From NCBI GenBank assembly GCA_964385405.1, contig CAYLOT010000002.1, forward strand, positions 62,001-126,000: 64,000 nt of DNA. The letters run 5' to 3'. This document shows positions 60,302 through 64,000 of the stretch, piece by piece. This stretch comes from CAIZGX01 sp964385405. Lineage in GTDB: Bacteria > Bacteroidota > Bacteroidia > Flavobacteriales_D > Sanyastnellaceae. The notes beneath the pieces were generated by a model. That model made no database searches. It was given only the letters and a program-made list of their open reading frames with translations, and was not told the origin of the DNA. Positions within the stretch are counted from its first letter, which is position 1, and every line of letters begins with the position of its first letter. The position numbers and the translations under genes were made by a program.

Positions 60302-62245
60302 ATGAAACACATTTTACGTTCTGTTTTTGTTGCTTTACTTTTCGCAGCGGGCTTTGTTGTCAAAGCGCAAATTGATACCACTTGCACCCAAGTGTCATTT
60401 TCATTGACCGGCGGTACTTTTGCAGGCGAAGTAAGCTTCAATATTGTAAATTCAGCTGGAGCAACTGTGGCTACGGGCACTCCGACTACCACGCCAACAG
60501 GCGTTTGGTGTCTACCCAATGACTGCTACATGGTTCAAATGTGGGATTCTTTCGGAGACGGTTGGAACGGAGCTGCATTGACCGTATCGGTTAGCAATAC
60601 CGAGTCTTATATTTTCACATTCACGCAAGGAATGAGCGCCCTAGATCATTTCGGCGTAGGGGTAGATTCATGCGGAACAGTAGCAGTTCCTGGTTGCATG
60701 GATCCATCTGCTTCAAATTACAATCCGTTGGCTACCGTAAATGTCGGCTGTTCTTATGAAGGTTGCACTGACGTTACTGCAACAAATTACAACGCACAAG
60801 CGACGATTGACGATGGATCTTGTACCTATTGCAATGGGGTTGGTAGCATAAACGCTTCTTTGTATATCTGCACGTTTTCAAATGGCGCACAAGTTTCTTT
60901 GTCAATTCAAAATTCTGCTGGAGAAACTATCTGGACTTCTCCAACTTTGGGTAATGTAGCAATTTACAACACGAATATTTGTCTTCAAGCGGGAGAGTGT
61001 TATACCGCAGTAATGACAAATAGCGCTGGATTAACCGGTTGGTACAATGGGTACTTCTGGATCAACAACGGTCAGGGTCAGGTGATACACACAGGTCTTG
61101 CAGACAATCAAACAACACAATCGGTATTATTCAGTTTGGACGGAACATGCGGTGAGGTTTTCGGCTGCACCAATGCTTTGGCTTCAAACTACAACCCTGC
61201 TGCAACAATTGATGATGGTTCTTGTATCCTCGCTTATGGTTGCACCGATTCAACGGCTTACAACTTTGATCCGACAGCTGTTGTTGACGATGGTTCATGT
61301 TTCACAGGTTGTACTACCGGTAACACAGTAGTCGTTTCTTTCAACCCCGGAATGTTCGCGAATGAATCAATGTACACCATTACAGACGCGTCTGGAGCAA
61401 TGCTTATGCAAAGCACAGTGAACGTGGCCAATGCAAACAACATGGCCTACGGTTGTCTTACAGATAATTGTTATACCTTGAATATGTTCGATTCTTTCGG
61501 AGACGGATGGGATGGCGGTGCTACTTCCGGTATTGTAATCAATGTGAATGGCGCAAATCTGGTGAGTACAGACATGGCAACAGGAAACTACCAATCGATG
61601 GTTTTCGGAATCAATACCGAGTGTTCTGTTGATACAGTGCTTTGTTCAACCGATATTGAGCTGATTCCAGATTCTTTGGTTGAAATGGAAAATGCAGTTA
61701 TGATTTTCTGGAATGAAGATATTACTAACGCTGAAATCGGAGCAGTAATGTGGGACTTTGGAAATGGAATTACTTCGAATGATTTTTACCCAGTTTATTT
61801 CTATGATTCAATTGGAACATATACCGTTTGTGTGAATGTGACTTACTTAAACGGTTGTGTGGCTACAGATTGCATAATATTCACAATGGACGCAAACGGT
61901 GTATCTGGCCCGGGCGGAGCTCAAATGAACGGATTCTGGTTGAACACAACAGGAACTTATCCGAATGCTGTGAACGAGTTAACTTCTGCACAAACTTCAG
62001 TAAGCATGTTCCCAAATCCAACTTACGGAAATGTAGCGGTGAAGGCTTCACAATTGAACCCAAGTGAAAATACAATTGTTCGAATTTATTCAATCGATGG
62101 AAAAGAAGTTTATGCAAATAACTTCGGTAACGGAGCGGTTAACAATACTTTCCAATTGAATGTTTCTGAATTGAGCAACGGATATTATTTCTTGTCACTT
62201 CAAAATGGCAATCAAATTCAACGTGTTCCATTCGTGAAAGAATAG
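60302..62245 (+). CDS. Secreted T9SS type A protein with tandem GC-x-DDGSC repeats
   Basis: The protein has 647 residues. The signal peptide is MKHILRSVFVALLFAAGFVVKA. A segment ending MWDSFGDGWNGAAL near residue 80 recurs near 400 as MFDSFGDGWDGGAT. Between them are cysteine-paired repeats of the type GCTDSTAYNFDPTAVVDDGSC, four or five in all, which look calcium-binding. A PKD-like region lies near 480-545. The C-terminal 80 residues are a type A sorting domain with SMFPNPTYGNVAV and ISELSNGYYFLSLQ-like end. It is likely anchored to the surface or released. Confidence 0.85.
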   Translation: MKHILRSVFVALLFAAGFVVKAQIDTTCTQVSFSLTGGTFAGEVSFNIVNSAGATVATGTPTTTPTGVWCLPNDCYMVQMWDSFGDGWNGAALTVSVSNTESYIFTFTQGMSALDHFGVGVDSCGTVAVPGCMDPSASNYNPLATVNVGCSYEGCTDVTATNYNAQATIDDGSCTYCNGVGSINASLYICTFSNGAQVSLSIQNSAGETIWTSPTLGNVAIYNTNICLQAGECYTAVMTNSAGLTGWYNGYFWINNGQGQVIHTGLADNQTTQSVLFSLDGTCGEVFGCTNALASNYNPAATIDDGSCILAYGCTDSTAYNFDPTAVVDDGSCFTGCTTGNTVVVSFNPGMFANESMYTITDASGAMLMQSTVNVANANNMAYGCLTDNCYTLNMFDSFGDGWDGGATSGIVINVNGANLVSTDMATGNYQSMVFGINTECSVDTVLCSTDIELIPDSLVEMENAVMIFWNEDITNAEIGAVMWDFGNGITSNDFYPVYFYDSIGTYTVCVNVTYLNGCVATDCIIFTMDANGVSGPGGAQMNGFWLNTTGTYPNAVNELTSAQTSVSMFPNPTYGNVAVKASQLNPSENTIVRIYSIDGKEVYANNFGNGAVNNTFQLNVSELSNGYYFLSLQNGNQIQRVPFVKE

Positions 62246-62266
62246 GTTGATTATTCCCTTACGAAG

Positions 62267-62298
62267 AAAAGAGCTGTCACATGACAGCTCTTTTTTTT
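62267..62298 (+). terminator. Rho-independent terminator after the T9SS type A gene
   Basis: GAGCTGTC and GACAGCTC, extended by AAAA/TTTT, form a stem around ACAT, followed by eight T. Confidence 0.85.
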
Positions 62299-62305
62299 AT
62301 CTTTA
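62298..62305 (+). promoter_or_regulatory. Possible -7 box TATCTTTA for the cytochrome-like lipoprotein
   Basis: One mismatch to TAnnTTTG, directly after the terminator T-run and 36 nt before the ATG at 62342. Confidence 0.3.
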
Positions 62306-62341
62306 CGGAAAAGGAATCCTCCAAATAAAAATAGGTGCTCT

Positions 62342-62698
62342 ATGAATAAGTTTGTTTCTTCAATAATGGTTTTGACTTTTGTAACAATCGCGTTTGTGAG
62401 TTGCGATAAATATCAAAAGGGATATGATTGCACTGGAAATATACCAACTTACAACAACGATATTAAAGCCATTTACGATGCGAATTGCGCTACATCGGGT
62501 TGTCACAATTCGCAATATCATTCTTCGGGAATAGATTTAAGCACCTACAGTGGAGCGGCGGCAGCAAACAACGACGCCATCTTAGGTTCGGTAGAACACG
62601 ACGCCGGTTACAGCGCAATGCCTCAGAACGGCACCAAATTAACAGACGTTCAAATCAAGAAAATCTACTGCTGGATGAGGAATAACAAGCCATTGTAG
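62342..62698 (+). CDS. Lipoprotein with a c-type heme motif (CX4CH)
   Basis: This 118-residue protein has a lipoprotein signal peptide with Cys21 in AFVSCDK. The mature part begins after a Tyr-rich stretch. The heme motif is CATSGCH (Cys49, Cys54, His55), a five-step CX4CH form instead of CX2CH. A Met in AMPQNG downstream may be the second iron ligand. The C-terminal helix (TDVQIKKIYCWMRNN) fits a cytochrome c fold. It is probably a periplasmic or surface electron carrier; the partner is unknown. Confidence 0.68.
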   Translation: MNKFVSSIMVLTFVTIAFVSCDKYQKGYDCTGNIPTYNNDIKAIYDANCATSGCHNSQYHSSGIDLSTYSGAAAANNDAILGSVEHDAGYSAMPQNGTKLTDVQIKKIYCWMRNNKPL

Positions 62699-62731
62699 GC
62701 CTGTGAATTTCCGAAACGCTTCATTCGTGCG

Positions 62732-62739
62732 TATCTTTG
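62732..62739 (+). promoter_or_regulatory. -7 promoter box TATCTTTG for der
   Basis: Exact TAnnTTTG match ending 4 nt before the der ATG at 62744. Confidence 0.55.
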
Positions 62740-62743
62740 CCGC

Positions 62744-64000
62744 ATGAGTTATACTATTGTTATTGTTGGAAGGCCGAATGTGGGGAAGTCAACGTTATTT
62801 AATCGTCTTACTGAAACTTCAGATGCCATTGTTGAACCAACGGCAGGCGTAACCCGTGACCGCAAGTATGGAACAGGTCAATGGGGAACCAAAGAATTTA
62901 TTGTTGTAGATACAGGTGGGGTAGTAACGAACAGCGACGATGCCTTCGAACAAGACATTAACAGTCAGGTACGTTTAGCCATTGCCGAAGCAGACAAGAT
63001 CTTGTTCATGGTAGATGTGAAAGAAGGATTAACCGAGTGGGACGAAGAGATTGCAGATATGTTGCGTCGTGCAAACAAGCCGGTGGTATTGGTTTGTAAT
63101 AAAGTAGACACTTCCGATAAAGAAATATTAGCCACTGAATTTTACGCGTTAGGTTTTGGAGAAAAGTTGTTCAGCATTAGTGCCAACAACGGGTATGGAT
63201 CAGGAGATTTGTTAGATGAGTTGCTACAGGATATGCCTGAGAACGATGAGTCAGATTTGCCAGATCTTCCGAAGATTGCCATTGTTGGAAGACCTAACGT
63301 AGGCAAGTCTTCGTTGTTGAATACACTTTTGGGAAATGATCGCAGCATTGTTTCCGATGTTGCAGGAACCACCAGAGATGCGGTCCACACGCACTTCAAG
63401 GCCTTCAACAAAGAATTGATGTTGATTGATACGGCAGGATTGCGCAAACGCAAACAGATTGAAGACGACATTGAATTCTTCAGTGCCATTCGTACAATCA
63501 AGTCTATTCGAAATTCAGATGTGTGCATGTTGCTCATAGATGCAACAGAGGGAATAACCAAGCAAGACTTAACCATTTTTGGTGAAGTAACAGAGGCCAA
63601 TAAAGGAATTGTCATATTGGTGAATAAATGGGACATGGTGGAAAAAGACCACAAGAGTGCCGATTTAATGACCGAAGAGATTCACAAACGAATTGCACCT
63701 TTCACCGATGTGCCTATCATATATACTTCGAACGTAACAAAGCAGCGTATTTTGAAAGCCTTGGAAGCGGCTGTAGAGGTTTATGAAAACCGTTTGCAAC
63801 ATTTCCCAACTTCTAAGCTGAATGATATTATGTTGCCTATTATTCAGGCATATCCTCCGCCCATTGTAAAAGGAAAAGAGGTGAAGATTAAATTCGTTAC
63901 GCAGCTTCCAACGAAGAGTCCGGCCATTGCGTTTTTCTGCAATACTCCTCAGAACGTCGTGTCGTCTTACCAACGCTTCTTAGAGAACAAACTCCGCGAG
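62744..64000 (+). CDS. der: Ribosome biogenesis GTPase Der (EngA), 3' end cut by the window
   Basis: The frame is open to the right edge, giving 419 residues of a protein that usually has about 435. It has two tandem GTPase domains, with P-loops IVGRPNVGKSTLFN near residue 8 and IVGRPNVGKSSLLN near 180, DTGG and DTAG switch motifs, and NKVD and NKWD specificity motifs. The start of the C-terminal KH-like domain is visible. Der acts in assembly of the 50S ribosomal subunit. A -7 box is 4 nt upstream of the ATG. Confidence 0.97.
   Translation, partial: MSYTIVIVGRPNVGKSTLFNRLTETSDAIVEPTAGVTRDRKYGTGQWGTKEFIVVDTGGVVTNSDDAFEQDINSQVRLAIAEADKILFMVDVKEGLTEWDEEIADMLRRANKPVVLVCNKVDTSDKEILATEFYALGFGEKLFSISANNGYGSGDLLDELLQDMPENDESDLPDLPKIAIVGRPNVGKSSLLNTLLGNDRSIVSDVAGTTRDAVHTHFKAFNKELMLIDTAGLRKRKQIEDDIEFFSAIRTIKSIRNSDVCMLLIDATEGITKQDLTIFGEVTEANKGIVILVNKWDMVEKDHKSADLMTEEIHKRIAPFTDVPIIYTSNVTKQRILKALEAAVEVYENRLQHFPTSKLNDIMLPIIQAYPPPIVKGKEVKIKFVTQLPTKSPAIAFFCNTPQNVVSSYQRFLENKLRE

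Overview
The window looks like a chromosomal segment of a member of the Bacteroidota, most likely Flavobacteriales (the order is inferred). The evidence is a GldH-like gliding lipoprotein, secreted proteins with type A and type B type IX secretion (T9SS) C-terminal domains, a TonB-dependent receptor, a Bacteroidota-type short AMP nucleosidase, Bacteroidota-type -7 promoter boxes (TAnnTTTG), and few clear Shine-Dalgarno sites. Coding density is very high, with many 1-4 nt stop/start overlaps. I see no phage, insertion sequence, CRISPR array, rRNA or tRNA. The only stable RNA gene I can support is tmRNA (ssrA) on the minus strand at 42049-42441.

Layout. 1-13.2 kb holds the tail of a TonB receptor, gldH-mtaB, a minus-strand DUF6702/nth/ATP-grasp-like operon, an nrnA-like/FKBP pair, a DUF1295 membrane enzyme, a comB/phospholipase/aldehyde dehydrogenase operon, rluF and eno. 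13.2-17.7 kb is one 1488-residue exported protein of unknown function. 17.8-28.4 kb holds a thiolase, a membrane nucleotide-sugar dehydratase, YigZ, the surE/102-aa membrane protein/lpxB/SpoIID operon, a phenylacetate-type thiolase with PaaY and TrmN6, and a SirB1-like protein. 28.5-34.8 kb holds a rhomboid protease, dnaN, AMP nucleosidase, a TauE/SafE permease, meaB, two small unknown proteins and a polyprenyl synthase.

34.8-35.5 kb is a gene-free, AT-rich stretch with a run of 22 T. It precedes a five-gene operon (35.5-38.7 kb) that I consider the most interesting unit: TerB-like plus zinc ribbon, SPFH/YdjI-like with a GYF_2 domain and polyproline tracts, a bacterial PH domain, a second GYF_2 protein, and a small membrane protein. 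It resembles a membrane-scaffold or stress-response module.

38.9-41.8 kb is an acyltransferase/class III aminotransferase/SDR cluster. After tmRNA come a saccharopine-dehydrogenase-like enzyme, a TonB-like protein, a small exported Cys/Lys-rich protein, L-2-hydroxyglutarate oxidase, fabD, a two-component system followed by LOG and YaaA proteins, a deoxynucleoside kinase, and a GH3-family enzyme with an exported partner. 53.4-58.9 kb pairs a giant T9SS-secreted PKD/CUB-like protein with an ECF sigma factor and a membrane anti-sigma-like protein whose outer domain resembles a T9SS type B tail. The window closes with mnmA, a T9SS type A protein with repeats, a CX4CH cytochrome-like lipoprotein and der, which is cut by the right edge.

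A recurring feature is a -7 box ending exactly 4 nt before the ATG at several genes (gldH, nrnA, surE, mnmA, der and near-matches), which predicts leaderless mRNAs.
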